Shown: positions 1 to 9,186 of the stretch, piece after piece
Layout of the letters: each line of letters opens with the position of its first letter
Position numbering within the stretch: position 1 is the stretch's first letter
Origin: Chloroflexota bacterium
GTDB lineage: Bacteria; Chloroflexota; Dormibacteria; Dormibacterales; Dormibacteraceae
Direction of reading: 5' to 3'
DNA length: 49,839 nt
NCBI GenBank assembly: GCA_005889495.1
Contig: VBHA01000083.1
Span: forward strand, 1-49,839
The notes under the pieces: generated by a model
What the model saw: only the letters and a program-made list of their open reading frames with translations
The model's database searches: none
Told to the model about the DNA's origin: nothing
Position numbers and translations under genes: made by a program

Positions 1-128
1 TCGCGCGCCACTCCTCATAGGGGAGAGCCGGCCAGGTCGCGGTTTCGGTCTGCAACGTGCAAGGACTCTACGAGCAATCAGCCGACAGTTTGTCCATCAG
101 CGCCTCGCCGCAGACGTTCACGGCCGGG
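1..128. other. Left edge, no gene recognised
   Basis: This stretch lies downstream of the stop codon of the minus-strand ABC permease. No convincing coding frame, RNA or hairpin terminator was seen. A gene entering from the left cannot be excluded because the window begins here. Confidence 0.4.
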
Positions 129-3100
129 TCACTCGTACCGCAGCGCCTCGGCCGGGGCGACCCGCGCCGCCGCGCGCGAGGGCAGATATGTCGTCAGCAG
201 CGTCGCCGCGTAGGCCCCGACCAGGATCAGCACGATGTTGACCACAGGGATGTGAAAGTCGACCACGCCGAAAGTCTGGTTGGTGACGAAGAAGGTGTAC
301 GACTGCCAGATGCCGACGATGGCGCCGATCACCAGGCCGATCACGGCGATGAAGCTCGATTCCAACAGGAAGGACCGCTGCACGAGCGAGCGGCGGTAGC
401 CCAGCGCCCGCAGCATGCCGATCTGCTGGAACCTCTCGACCACCGCGCGCGTGCTGATCACGCCCAGGCCGGCGATGCCGACGACCAGGCCCAGGGCAAG
501 AAACCCGGTCATCAGCTTCAGCAGGGCGAGGAAGCCGCCGACCTGCTGCGCCAGCTCGTCGGCGACGACGACCGGTTCCACCTGCTCCGGCGCCAGCAGG
601 CGGCCGAGGTCGAGCCGGGCGTGGTTGACGCCGACGCCCGGGCGGACCGCGAAGTAGTAACCGGTGGGCCTCAGCGGTCGCTGGTCGGAGCCGATCCCCG
701 GCATAGGGGTACCAGGCGCGAGGAACAGGCCGCTCTGCATCGCCGTCTGGGTCGAGACGTACACGCCCCGCCAGTTGGTGTGCGGCATGAAGCCGATCAC
801 CGTGAGCCGCCACGTTGAATTCGACGAGATCCCCTGGGAGATCGTCTCGGCCACGACCTGGAACGGCTTGAAGCTGGCGTCGCCTCGCTTGACGCCGGTG
901 ATCGGGGCCGGGGTGCCGTTCAGGGCGTCGAGGAGCGAGGCGTCCACCACCGCGTAGCCGGGGTGCTCGCGCACCGCGTCCCACACGGCGCGATCGGATG
1001 TGTACCCGGCGGCGCGCGGCGAGATGCCATACGTGGTGTTGGACAGAAAGCCGTCGTCGACCGCGTGCAGACCCTGGAACTCGACCCGGTTCAAGCCCGC
1101 GTCGGATTTGACGGACCCGTCGGCGCCGACCTGGCGCAGGTGGATGCCGGTGGTGTTGTCCTCCCAGCCCGCGGCCTTGATGTCGGCGGCGGTGGCGGGG
1201 TTGCCTTCGACCCTGGCCGCGATGTCCGGCGCCAGGTTCGTGTCGCCGGTCAGGTTGAAGTTGAAATCAGGCGTCCCGGCCACGATCTGCCATCCGCCTG
1301 ACAGCTGGTCCGTGTTGGCGAAGTTCTGGACCAGCACGTCCTGGAAGATCGACATGAAGACGATGACGAAGGTGACTATTCCGAACATGGCGACCGCCAT
1401 CCCGGTGCGGAACTTGGTCGACATCGGGTAGGCCATGCTCGTGCGAGTGATCGGTGCCAGGCTCGCGACCCGACCGGTGAAGAACATCACGCCGCGAATG
1501 AGGAGGTCGCTGTTGTACATCACCAGCCAGATGACGCCGAGCAGCACCATCAGCGCCGACAGGACGAAGATCTCGGGACCGCCGGTCATCTGGTCGAGCT
1601 GGACAACCTTGTCCAGCGTGCCGCGGTGCCAGATGTGGATGAGCTTCTCCACCCGGCCGAACGGCTGGCCCCAGTACACCAGCAAGCCGATCGCCGTGAG
1701 CGTGAAGCCCGCTCTGGCGGCGATCGCGCGCCGGACGCGGGCGAGGGTGAGAAACCAGCGCAGGAGCAAGCCGGCGCCGATGATCACGAGCGACGCGCCG
1801 GCGAGGTACAGGACCTCGACCTCGAGGTTGCTGCCCGCGTAGGCGAGGAGGACCCCGACCACGACCGTCATCGGGCCGCGGCGGAACAGCGCCCACCAGA
1901 AGGTCCGGATCGCACCCAGTGCTCCGAGCGTCACCCGGTGAAGAAAGACCAGCGGGTGGCCTCGGAACAGCTGCCGGACGCCGAACCAGGCGGTCCTGAA
2001 AACGTCGGTGAACATGCGCGGGAGGCCCGCGTCGCGCTGCTCGCTCTCGTCGAGGTCGCGGATCGCGGCGACGATGTTCAGCCGGCTGACACGGTAGGCG
2101 GAAAACGAGACGACGACGAAGGTCAGCAGGATCCCCAGGCATGCGGCGATCACCAGGCTCGTCCACTCGACGTGGTACTGGAGCGCGAAACCGGGATAGA
2201 AGTTGCTGAAGATCGTGGACAGCACGCCGGTCATGAGGAAGCCGACCGCCACGCCGAGCACGACCCCGATGAGGCTCGCCGCGAGCGTGTAGGCCGTGCC
2301 CTCGAAGAGAAACATCTGGGTCAGGTGGCGACGCTTCAAGCCCACGGCGCGGCTCATGCCCATCTCCGCCCGGCGCTCGGCCGCGAGCATGACGAAGATC
2401 AGGAAGATCAGCAGGACGCCGACGCAGATCGAGAAGAAGCTCACCGCGAGAAGGGCGCCGGTGATGGCGACGCCGCCCTGCAGGGCGAAGGTGACCGCGT
2501 CCGACATGTAGGACTGGAAGGTCGTCAGGTTGAGGCCGGCGGCGGCGGTGCCGAAGTCGGCAAGCCGGGCCGGCGCCGCCGACGCGATGATCTGCGCGAG
2601 CTGCTGCTGAAACCCTGGATCGGAGATGACCACCTTGAACTCCGCGGTCAGCACCGGGTTCTGGAGCTGGGCGAGGACGACGTCCAGGCCGTTGCCTGCG
2701 GTCGCGTGAGCGCGGATGGCTGCGCTGATCGGCGGCTCTGAGAGCACTGCCTTGACCTGCGTGGCCGCGGCCGTGTCGACATGCAGCGCGTCGACGCGCT
2801 GAGTGAGGTCGTTCTGCACCTGTTCGATCTCCGTCGGCGGGACCGATGAGGTGACAGCCTGCACCAGGATCCTCTCCACGAAGCGGTTCGAGACCAGCGA
2901 CTTGAACTCGTCGGTCACGCCTGGCTTGTTGAGCTCGACGAGGAGCTTGTCCGCCAGCTGCTTGTCCGGGTCGAGGAAGCTGGCGTCGTCGCGGAGCTTC
3001 GCGACCTGGGCCTTGATCGCGGGCGTGCTCAAGTAGGCCTTCAGCTCCGCCGCGCTCTGCTGGTCGGTGAAGGCCGCGCGCATATGCCGGGTGACCTCAT

Positions 3101-3956
3101 CGCCCGTCGCGCCCCCTGGTCCGAGGTCGGCGACTCCGCCGGGTCCCTGGTTGTGGAGAAAGACGATGTTGGCCTGGCCAGGTCGGTTGAGGAGGCTCTG
3201 CACCTGGTCGACTGGCATGAGGATCGAGTTCACGATCGGACCGTGATTGGCGATGCTCGGGTTGATCTCGGTATCGATGATGCCGCGGACCGTCACCGTG
3301 ATCGGGTGGCCGTCCACGTAGACCTGCAGCGAGTCGCCGATCCTGGCGGCGATGTGGTCGGCGAGGGAGCTGCCGATGAAGACGTCGGTCGGGCCGAGCG
3401 AGCTTATCGTCAGGCGGCCGCCCGACCGGCTGTGGATCGTTCCCCAGACCGATTCGAAGTCGGAACCCACCCCGAAGATGACGACGTTCTCGGATGACGT
3501 CTGGCCGGTCGTCTGGTCGAGCATCGAGCCCGGGGCCACGACCGCCGGCGAGGTCGCGGCCACGTTGGGGTCGCTCCTGGCAGCGGCGATCGCGGCGGCG
3601 AGCTGGTCCGCGGTGAAGAAGTCCGTGCTCGCCGTCCCGGCGCCGGCGATGGTGTTGGTTCCAGGCCGCGTGAACGCCGCGTCCACACCGCCGATCTGCC
3701 GGACTTCGATCGCCTGCAGGGAGTAGGAGGACGTGTCGCCGACCGCCAGCGAGGCGGTGATGATCAGGGTCGCCAGCATCAGGCCGAAAAGGATCAGCAC
3801 CGACTGGGCCCGGCGGCGCGGGATGTTGCGCAGCGCCATCCGCAGGAGGATGCGGTTGACCGCCGCGAACAGCAGGAGCGCGAGAACGATGGCGCCGACC
3901 GCGCCGGCCATGTAACCGGCGATCGTGGTCGCCGGGATGCCGAAGATGTCAGTCAC
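129..3956 (-). CDS. FtsX/MacB-type ABC transporter permease (very large)
   Basis: Membrane subunit of an ABC exporter or lipoprotein-release type transporter, about 1275 residues. An N-terminal helix and the family-typical stretch NIPRRRAQSVLILFG are followed by a long extracytoplasmic domain, an FtsX core of three helices with a cytoplasmic RAVGLKRRH coupling segment near residue 540, several central helices, a second extracytoplasmic domain, and a C-terminal FtsX core with MLRALGYRRS. This is a duplicated FtsX architecture, larger than the usual 400-850 residues. The start is set at GTG 3956 because GGAGG (3963-3967) sits six bases upstream; a longer frame reaches 3971. It overlaps the 3' end of the ATPase gene by 8 nt, so the two are translationally coupled. 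The substrate is unknown; antimicrobial-peptide or lipid export is a guess from family and neighbours. Confidence 0.93.
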   Translation of the reverse strand: MTDIFGIPATTIAGYMAGAVGAIVLALLLFAAVNRILLRMALRNIPRRRAQSVLILFGLMLATLIITASLAVGDTSSYSLQAIEVRQIGGVDAAFTRPGTNTIAGAGTASTDFFTADQLAAAIAAARSDPNVAATSPAVVAPGSMLDQTTGQTSSENVVIFGVGSDFESVWGTIHSRSGGRLTISSLGPTDVFIGSSLADHIAARIGDSLQVYVDGHPITVTVRGIIDTEINPSIANHGPIVNSILMPVDQVQSLLNRPGQANIVFLHNQGPGGVADLGPGGATGDEVTRHMRAAFTDQQSAAELKAYLSTPAIKAQVAKLRDDASFLDPDKQLADKLLVELNKPGVTDEFKSLVSNRFVERILVQAVTSSVPPTEIEQVQNDLTQRVDALHVDTAAATQVKAVLSEPPISAAIRAHATAGNGLDVVLAQLQNPVLTAEFKVVISDPGFQQQLAQIIASAAPARLADFGTAAAGLNLTTFQSYMSDAVTFALQGGVAITGALLAVSFFSICVGVLLIFLIFVMLAAERRAEMGMSRAVGLKRRHLTQMFLFEGTAYTLAASLIGVVLGVAVGFLMTGVLSTIFSNFYPGFALQYHVEWTSLVIAACLGILLTFVVVSFSAYRVSRLNIVAAIRDLDESEQRDAGLPRMFTDVFRTAWFGVRQLFRGHPLVFLHRVTLGALGAIRTFWWALFRRGPMTVVVGVLLAYAGSNLEVEVLYLAGASLVIIGAGLLLRWFLTLARVRRAIAARAGFTLTAIGLLVYWGQPFGRVEKLIHIWHRGTLDKVVQLDQMTGGPEIFVLSALMVLLGVIWLVMYNSDLLIRGVMFFTGRVASLAPITRTSMAYPMSTKFRTGMAVAMFGIVTFVIVFMSIFQDVLVQNFANTDQLSGGWQIVAGTPDFNFNLTGDTNLAPDIAARVEGNPATAADIKAAGWEDNTTGIHLRQVGADGSVKSDAGLNRVEFQGLHAVDDGFLSNTTYGISPRAAGYTSDRAVWDAVREHPGYAVVDASLLDALNGTPAPITGVKRGDASFKPFQVVAETISQGISSNSTWRLTVIGFMPHTNWRGVYVSTQTAMQSGLFLAPGTPMPGIGSDQRPLRPTGYYFAVRPGVGVNHARLDLGRLLAPEQVEPVVVADELAQQVGGFLALLKLMTGFLALGLVVGIAGLGVISTRAVVERFQQIGMLRALGYRRSLVQRSFLLESSFIAVIGLVIGAIVGIWQSYTFFVTNQTFGVVDFHIPVVNIVLILVGAYAATLLTTYLPSRAAARVAPAEALRYE

Positions 3957-4734
3957 GCTTTTCCTCCCCATTCATGGGGAGGTGGCGCGCAGCGCCGGAG
4001 GGGCTGGAGTCCTCGGCGGTGGTGTCCGACGTGATCCGGCCGTCGCGCATCCGGATCAGCCGCTTGGCCAGGGCACCGACCTCCTCGGAGTGGGTCACCC
4101 ACACGAAGGTCTGGTCGTTCTGCTTGTTCAGCTCGACCATCAGGTCCATGATCCCCGCGCTCGTCTCGCTGTCCAGCGCGCCAGTCGGCTCGTCCGCCCA
4201 CACGATCTGAGGCCTGGTCGCCAGCGCGCGGGCGATCGTGAATCGCTGGCGCTGGCCGCCGCTCATCTCCGCCGGCCGGTGCCGCGCCCATGCCCCGACG
4301 TCGACCATGGCGATCGCCTCCTCGGCGCGCTTGCGGGCCACCGACGGTCGCACGCCACCGACCAGCATCGGAAGCTCGACGTTCTCCACGCCCGTGAGCA
4401 CCGGCAGGAGGTTGTAGGTCTGAAACACGAAGCCCATCGACCGGGCCCGGAAGTCGGTGCGCTGGTTGTCCGTGAGCTCCTTCAGGTCCTGGCCGGCGAT
4501 CTTGACCGACCCTTCGTCGATCACGTCGAGGCCGGAAAGACAGTTCAAGAGGGTCGTCTTGCCGCAGCCGCTGGGGCCCATCACAGCCACCACCTCGCCG
4601 CGCCGCACGACCAGGTCGATGCCTCGCAGCGCTTCGACTCTGTGACCGCCCGCGTCGTATCGCTTCCAGACGCCCTTGGCGTCGATGATCCTGTGGTTTT
4701 CGAGGAACGCTGGTGGGGTCTTGCGCTGAAACAT
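3949..4734 (-). CDS. ABC transporter ATP-binding protein (LolD/MacB family)
   Basis: Cytoplasmic ATPase of 261 residues that should pair with the FtsX permease encoded immediately downstream. Visible motifs are Walker A GPSGCGKT at 53-60, Q-loop Q105, signature SGGQRQR at 158-164, Walker B IVWADEPTGALD at about 177-188 and the H-loop VTHSEE. The GALDSE segment after Walker B is typical of the LolD/MacB/FtsE group. The start is ATG 4734, the first methionine that leaves a normal N-terminus; a longer open frame upstream runs antisense-like through the regulator gene and is rejected. It is 47 nt downstream of the response regulator, so the kinase, regulator, ATPase and permease form one apparent operon. 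Confidence 0.95.
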   Translation of the reverse strand: MFQRKTPPAFLENHRIIDAKGVWKRYDAGGHRVEALRGIDLVVRRGEVVAVMGPSGCGKTTLLNCLSGLDVIDEGSVKIAGQDLKELTDNQRTDFRARSMGFVFQTYNLLPVLTGVENVELPMLVGGVRPSVARKRAEEAIAMVDVGAWARHRPAEMSGGQRQRFTIARALATRPQIVWADEPTGALDSETSAGIMDLMVELNKQNDQTFVWVTHSEEVGALAKRLIRMRDGRITSDTTAEDSSPSGAARHLPMNGEEKRD

Positions 4735-4759
4735 GCGCAGATGGTGACGGAGCGGTGTT

Positions 4760-4775
4760 GCCGATGTTTGTCGGC
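4760..4775 (-). other. Short hairpin between regulator and ATPase genes
   Basis: A 5-bp inverted repeat, GCCGA and TCGGC around a 6-nt loop, lies in the 47-nt gap between the response-regulator stop and the ATPase start. It has no U-tract. It might adjust the ratio of the two halves of the operon, or be chance. Confidence 0.3.
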
Positions 4776-4781
4776 GGTGTG

Positions 4782-5486
4782 TCAGAAGGAGTCTTTTTCG
4801 GTCTCGGAGTTGAACCGGTAGCCGACCCCCCAGACGGTCACGATCCGCTCGCCCAGTGCTCCAAGCTTCTTCCTCAGCCGGGTCACATGGGTGTCCACGG
4901 CGCGGTCGAAACCCTCGAAGTCGCTGCCCCAGATCCGCTGGACGAGGAACTCGCGGCTGAACGCCCGTCCCGGGTTGGCGACCAGCACCGTGAGCAGCTC
5001 GAACTCTTTGCGCGTGAGGTGCATCGGCTTGCCTTCGAGCGTTGCGCCGTGAGAAGCGACATCGACCGTGAGCGCGCCGACCTGGATCTTCTCCGCGCCT
5101 CCGGTGCCCTGACGCCGCCCCTCGAGGTCGACTCGCCTCAGCATCGCCCGCACGCGGGCGAGGAGCTCGCGGAGGCTGAAGGGCTTGACCAGGTAATCGT
5201 CGGCGCCCACCTCGAGGCCCAGGACGCGGTCGACCTCGTCGCCTCGCGCCGTGACCATGATGATCGGCATCAGGTGCTGCTGACGTAGCCTCCGGCACAC
5301 CGCCAGGCCGTCCATGTCGGGCAGCATCCAGTCGAGCAAAACGACGTCGGGCATGCGCGTGCTCACCGCGGCCATCGCCGCCGCGCCGCTCTGCGCGACG
5401 ACCACCTCATGGCCGTCGGCGACGAGCCGGTCGCGCATGACCTCGCTCAGGTCGACCTCGTCCTCGACCACGAGCACGAGCGACAT
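4782..5486 (-). CDS. OmpR/PhoB-family response regulator
   Basis: DNA-binding response regulator of 234 residues. The receiver domain (about 1-115) shows the acidic pocket E8-D9-E10, phospho-acceptor D52 in LLDWMLPD, T79 and K101 in LVKPF. The C-terminal winged helix (about 130-230) shows the typical LTRKEFELL start, the recognition-helix region RAVDTHVTRLRKKL and the terminal GVGYRF wing. The start is ATG 5486 (MSLVLVVEDE), 13 nt after the kinase stop. It is expected to be phosphorylated by the upstream kinase and to control the ABC genes that follow it, as in Bce-type modules; that target is inferred from gene order. Confidence 0.95.
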   Translation of the reverse strand: MSLVLVVEDEVDLSEVMRDRLVADGHEVVVAQSGAAAMAAVSTRMPDVVLLDWMLPDMDGLAVCRRLRQQHLMPIIMVTARGDEVDRVLGLEVGADDYLVKPFSLRELLARVRAMLRRVDLEGRRQGTGGAEKIQVGALTVDVASHGATLEGKPMHLTRKEFELLTVLVANPGRAFSREFLVQRIWGSDFEGFDRAVDTHVTRLRKKLGALGERIVTVWGVGYRFNSETEKDSF

Positions 5487-5499
5487 CAGCCGGCCGTGC

Positions 5500-6876
5500 T
5501 CACGCGCGAGCGAGCGTGACCGTGAAGCGGCTGCCCTGGCCGGGAGAGCTGTCGACGCTGATCCGCCCGCCCATGGCATCGACCATCTCGCGCGCGATCG
5601 CCAGGCCGAGCCCGAAGCCGCCGGTCGCCCGGGCGCGCGAGGCGTCGGAGCGGTAGAAACGCTCGAAGATCCTGGTCGCTTCGTCGGGCTCGATGCCCGA
5701 GCCGGTGTCTGAGACGCTCATCTCGACGGGGCCGGTCTCGAGGGGTTTGACGGCGATCGCGACCATGCCTCCCTCGGGAGTGTGGGTGATCGCGTTGCGC
5801 ACAAGGTTCATCAACACCTGCGCCAGCCGGCCTCGGTCGGCGATCACGCTGGGCGCTCCGTCCGTGTCGCACAGCAGCTGGATGTGGCGCTCGCGCCAGG
5901 CGAGGGGGGCCATGGCGTCGTGCACCTGGGTGGCGACCTCGCCCGCGTTGACCGGGCCCAGCTGGAGCTGCAGCCTCCCGGCGTCGGCGCTGGCGAGCGT
6001 CAGCAGCTCCTCGACCAGCGCGGCCACGCGGTCGACCTCGCGGTTGAGGACTCCGAGGTAGCGCTTGCGGTCTTCCGCAGAAGGCTCCTCAGCGCCGTCG
6101 CCGCGCAGCGTGTCGACGTGCGCGCGGATGGTGGCGAGCGGGTTGCGCAGCTCGTGGGACACGTTGAGCACGAGGTCGCGGCGGCTGCGGTCGGCGACCT
6201 CGGCCCGAGCTCGCTCCGTGGCCGCCTCCGCACGCGCGGCGGCGAGGGCGGCCTGGGTCTGACTCATGCCCAGCATCACGGTGACGAACCAGACCTGGAG
6301 GCGAGCCACCCACCTGGCCGCGTACAGGGTGACGAACAGCACCCCCAGGCCGGCGACAGACCCGACCAGGCCGACCAGAGGCATGAGGCGGGGGACGTCC
6401 GCGTCGGGACCGGCCACGATCGTCGCCAGGACGGCGACCAGGAAGGTGATCGCCAGCGCCGCCGTCCCGAACAGCCCGATCAGCGTGCCGACGAGCGCGG
6501 CAAATCCCACCACGAGGCCGGCCACGGCCTCGACGGCGATGAAGGCGAGGCTCTTCCAGGTGACCGGGTTGCCGATGAGGTCTGTGAACTTCTGCTGCCA
6601 GGTGCGGTCCGGAGGTCGCTCGGGCGCCATCGGCGTGAGCTGGGCGCCAAACCAGCTCTTCGCCATCTCCCGCTCGGTCACCACGACACCCCAGATCGCC
6701 AGTCCCGCGGGCACCAGCAGGACCACCGTCCAGAGGTCCACGGGCCCGCGAAAGAGGATGAACCCGAGCACGCTCGAGTAGATGAGGGCGAGCGGCAGGC
6801 GCAGCAGCACGTACCCGAGCGCCACGTAGGTCTTCCGGTCGAGCGCCGCGGCGAAGATCTTCCCCATCGCGGTCAT
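5500..6876 (-). CDS. Membrane sensor histidine kinase with putative sensor domain
   Basis: Sensor kinase of about 458 residues, partner of the OmpR-type regulator directly downstream. The N-terminal 200 residues hold several membrane helices in a layout resembling the actinobacterial Sensor domain (PF13796-like): two helices, a cytoplasmic segment with MAKSWFGAQL, then more helices. A dimerisation helix carries H241 in NVSHELRNPLA. The ATPase domain shows the N box MNLVRNAITHT, the G1 box SDTGSGI, the F box FERFYRSD and the G2 box GFGLGLAIA. All kinase motifs are intact. The start is put at ATG 6876; an upstream ATG extends the frame to 6930 but adds no recognisable sequence. The signal is unknown; several helices with little extracytoplasmic sequence suggest membrane-stress sensing. 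Confidence 0.93.
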   Translation of the reverse strand: MTAMGKIFAAALDRKTYVALGYVLLRLPLALIYSSVLGFILFRGPVDLWTVVLLVPAGLAIWGVVVTEREMAKSWFGAQLTPMAPERPPDRTWQQKFTDLIGNPVTWKSLAFIAVEAVAGLVVGFAALVGTLIGLFGTAALAITFLVAVLATIVAGPDADVPRLMPLVGLVGSVAGLGVLFVTLYAARWVARLQVWFVTVMLGMSQTQAALAAARAEAATERARAEVADRSRRDLVLNVSHELRNPLATIRAHVDTLRGDGAEEPSAEDRKRYLGVLNREVDRVAALVEELLTLASADAGRLQLQLGPVNAGEVATQVHDAMAPLAWRERHIQLLCDTDGAPSVIADRGRLAQVLMNLVRNAITHTPEGGMVAIAVKPLETGPVEMSVSDTGSGIEPDEATRIFERFYRSDASRARATGGFGLGLAIAREMVDAMGGRISVDSSPGQGSRFTVTLARA

Positions 6877-6966
6877 CGACTCTAGGCCGCGAGTGTGGCG
6901 GATCTGGGGCGAAAGCGTCGCGTTCGGCATCGAATTGTCTAAATCTTCGTCAAAAAGCCCGGTATC

Positions 6967-8019
6967 ATGCCAAGGCGCATGGCAGCAATCGCAATTTCCG
7001 GCGCCCAGCTGTCAGCCAGGACGGCGCAGCCGTACGCGGAGCTCAAGCGGCGGGTCGAAGCCGCTGGGTTCTTGCGCAAGCGTCCGGGCTACTACACCCT
7101 GATGCTGGCGACGAACACCCTTGCCTTCGCCACGAGCCTGTGGCTGCTGACCTTCGTGCACAGTGTCTGGACCACGGTCCTCCTGGCCGCGCTCCTGGGA
7201 TTCGTGTCCGGCCAGCTCGGCTTTCAGCTCCACGACTCGGGGCACCGGCAGATGTTTCCCAGCCGTCGCGTCAACACCGTGATCGGGATCGTGACCGGCA
7301 ACGGGCTGCTCGGCATGAGCCACGGCTGGTGGGTGGACAAGCACAACCGGCATCACGGCAATCCCAACCACCAGGACCTCGACCCTGACATCGACGTCGG
7401 AGTCATCGCCTACTCGGAACAGCAGGCGCTGGCGAAGAAGGGGATCGCGCGCTGGATCGTGAGCCACCAGGCGGGACTCTTCTTCCCGCTGCTGTTCGGC
7501 CTTGCGTGGACGATGCACGTCTCGAGCGTCCGGTTCCTTATCAAGACGAGAGACAGGCTGCGCTGGGTCGAGGTGGTCACGCTCTGCGTCCATGCCCTGG
7601 CCTTTCCGGCCCTGCTGGTGGTCGTGGTCGGTCCGTGGCGGGCGCTGCTCGTGATCGTGATTCAGAAGTGCGTGGGGGGCTTCTACCTGGCCTCGGTCTT
7701 CGCCCCGAATCACAAGGGGATGCCGCAGGTGGAGAAGGGCGGGGAGCTCGACTTCCTGCGCTCGCAGGTCCTGACCTCGCGCAACGTGCGGTCGAGTCCC
7801 CTGACAGACCTTCTCTACGGATCGCTCAACTACCAGATCGAGCACCACCTGTTCCCGACCATGCCGCGCTGCAACATCCGCGGTGCTCACAAGATCGTGC
7901 GTGCGTACTGCGCCGAGCTCGGCGTGCCTTATCACGAGACCTCGATCTACCGCTCGTATCGCGAGATCCTGAGCTTTCTCCATGACGTCGGGGCTCCTCT
8001 TCGGCGGGCGGCTGCCTGA
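6967..8019 (+). CDS. Membrane fatty acid desaturase
   Basis: Integral-membrane di-iron acyl desaturase of 350 residues. The three histidine boxes are visible: HDSGH at 89-93, HNRHH at 126-130 and QIEHH at 290-294. The last has the Q/H-x-x-HH form of acyl-lipid or linoleoyl-CoA type desaturases. Hydrophobic hairpins lie at about 45-85, 165-190 and 205-240. The gene starts at ATG 6967 (or the ATG at 6979) and is divergent from the kinase operon with only about 90 bp between them, so both promoters lie in that gap. No cytochrome b5 domain is present, so electrons must come from a separate ferredoxin-type partner. It would adjust membrane fluidity; control by the neighbouring sensor kinase is possible but unproven. 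Confidence 0.93.
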   Translation: MPRRMAAIAISGAQLSARTAQPYAELKRRVEAAGFLRKRPGYYTLMLATNTLAFATSLWLLTFVHSVWTTVLLAALLGFVSGQLGFQLHDSGHRQMFPSRRVNTVIGIVTGNGLLGMSHGWWVDKHNRHHGNPNHQDLDPDIDVGVIAYSEQQALAKKGIARWIVSHQAGLFFPLLFGLAWTMHVSSVRFLIKTRDRLRWVEVVTLCVHALAFPALLVVVVGPWRALLVIVIQKCVGGFYLASVFAPNHKGMPQVEKGGELDFLRSQVLTSRNVRSSPLTDLLYGSLNYQIEHHLFPTMPRCNIRGAHKIVRAYCAELGVPYHETSIYRSYREILSFLHDVGAPLRRAAA

Positions 8020-8023
8020 CGGG

Positions 8024-8569
8024 TCAGCGGACCTGCATCCCCGACGGGGAGACGACGTACCACGGTCCACCGAACGCGTCGATGCCCTGTCCGGTGACCT
8101 GGCCGGGCTGCCTGTCGGCGATGAAGTAGTACAGCGGGTGTCCCGCGTAGGTAACTTCGGTGGTGCCGTCCGCGCGCCTGGTCGTGCCGAGGAGTGATGC
8201 CGAGGCGCCGGCGCCTGCCTGCGGAGCTCCCTTCGTCAACACCGGTGGCCAGTTCTGAACGCAGCCGGCGCTGTTGCAGGTCGAGGCCGTCCCCGAGTCG
8301 GCGACGAACAGGTAGACCGTCCTGCCGTTGGCGTCCACGAGGATCTCGCCCAGCCGGCTGCTCGCGGCCTTGATGGTGGTCCCGGCCGCTTGGGGGGTGG
8401 GGGCGGGGGTCGGAGTGGTGGCTGCCGGGGTCGGCGTGGTTGCGTATGGGCTCGACGTGGGGGTGGCACTCGTCACCGCCCCGTAGCCGCCGCCGGAGCC
8501 CGCGCCGCAAGCGGCAAGGACGATTGACGCGGCCAACAGGCCGCCCGTGACCAAGAATCTCGAGACCAT
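8024..8569 (-). CDS. Secreted-repeat lipoprotein (Lipoprotein_15/COG4315 type)
   Basis: Predicted lipoprotein of 181 residues. The signal peptide ends in the lipobox LAAC with C21, followed by a Pro/Thr-rich linker (about 30-70). Two copies of the family repeat follow: the first has ILVDANGRTVYLF then CNSAGCVQNWPP, the second has VTYAGHPLYYFIAD. This matches the secreted repeat family of unknown function common in actinobacteria, sometimes proposed to bind redox cofactors. The start at ATG 8569 is supported by AAGGAG about 8 nt upstream. It is divergent from the MarR gene and its stop is only 4 nt from the desaturase stop on the other strand. Confidence 0.88.
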   Translation of the reverse strand: MVSRFLVTGGLLAASIVLAACGAGSGGGYGAVTSATPTSSPYATTPTPAATTPTPAPTPQAAGTTIKAASSRLGEILVDANGRTVYLFVADSGTASTCNSAGCVQNWPPVLTKGAPQAGAGASASLLGTTRRADGTTEVTYAGHPLYYFIADRQPGQVTGQGIDAFGGPWYVVSPSGMQVR

Positions 8570-8620
8570 CTCCGAAGCTCCTTTTGAATCTTTCTTGCTA
8601 ACGAGATACATCAGGCAAAG

Positions 8621-8653
8621 AATCTCGCTCGCGAGAGAGTTATTTCCTATACT
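8621..8653 (+). promoter_or_regulatory. Candidate promoter and operator of the marR-like gene
   Basis: A dyad TCTCGC-TC-GCGAGA (about 8623-8636) lies where the -35 region should be. TATACT (8648-8653) is a good -10 element. The GTG start of the regulator is only 8 nt after the -10, so the transcript is probably leaderless. The dyad is a natural candidate for autoregulation and could also act on the divergent lipoprotein gene. Confidence 0.45.
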
Positions 8654-8661
8654 TCGCGATT

Positions 8662-9159
8662 GTGACCGACAAGGATTGGACCGACATCCTCCTCGACCGG
8701 CTCGCCGCGACTCGGTCCCGCAAGGAGATCGAGGCCTACCAGGTGACAGCCCGCATCTCACGCGCCGCCCTGTACATCGCCCGCCACCAGGACGAGGCGT
8801 TTGGGCGCTTCGGGCTCAACCGGGGCGAGGTCGGGGTCCTCGGCGCCCTCCTGCTGGCGGGTTCAAGTCAGAGGCTTTCGCCCACCCAGCTGTTCAAAGG
8901 TCTGATGCTCTCCTCGGCGGGTATCACCAGCCGGCTCGACCGCCTCGAGCGCCGCGGTTACGTCAAGCGCACACCGCATCCAAGCGACCGCCGCGGCGTC
9001 CTGGTCGAACTGACCGCCGCCGGCCGGAAGGTGCTCGAGCAGGCGGTTGCCGCCGACGCCGCCGGGGAGCAGGGCCTGCTCGCATCGCTGGCGAAGGATG
9101 ACAAGCGGGCGATGGCCGCTCTCCTCAAGAAGCTGCTCGCCGGCCTGGAAGCGACCTGA
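8662..9159 (+). CDS. MarR-family transcriptional regulator
   Basis: Regulator of 165 residues with the MarR winged helix. Helical dimerisation segments flank a DNA-binding core: the SPTQLFKGLMLSSAGITSRLDRL recognition region at about 73-95, then RRGYVKRTPHPSDRRGVLVELT as the wing (about 97-118). The DRR motif of the wing is intact. The C-terminal helices (about 120-165) complete the dimer arm. GTG 8662 is used as the start because it follows a -10 element at leaderless distance. Its target is likely its own promoter and the divergent lipoprotein gene. No ligand can be read from the sequence. Confidence 0.92.
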   Translation: MTDKDWTDILLDRLAATRSRKEIEAYQVTARISRAALYIARHQDEAFGRFGLNRGEVGVLGALLLAGSSQRLSPTQLFKGLMLSSAGITSRLDRLERRGYVKRTPHPSDRRGVLVELTAAGRKVLEQAVAADAAGEQGLLASLAKDDKRAMAALLKKLLAGLEAT

Positions 9160-9186
9160 CAGCCCTGCCGGGGCGAGTCGGTCCAA

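Noticed and set aside
4735-5298. Upstream extension of the ABC ATPase frame
   Set aside because: It runs through the response-regulator gene in another frame and has no domain; the ATPase domain begins right after ATG 4734.
6935-6968. TTGTCT and TATCAT as a promoter of the desaturase gene
   Set aside because: The 22-bp spacing is too long and the second hexamer overlaps the start codon.
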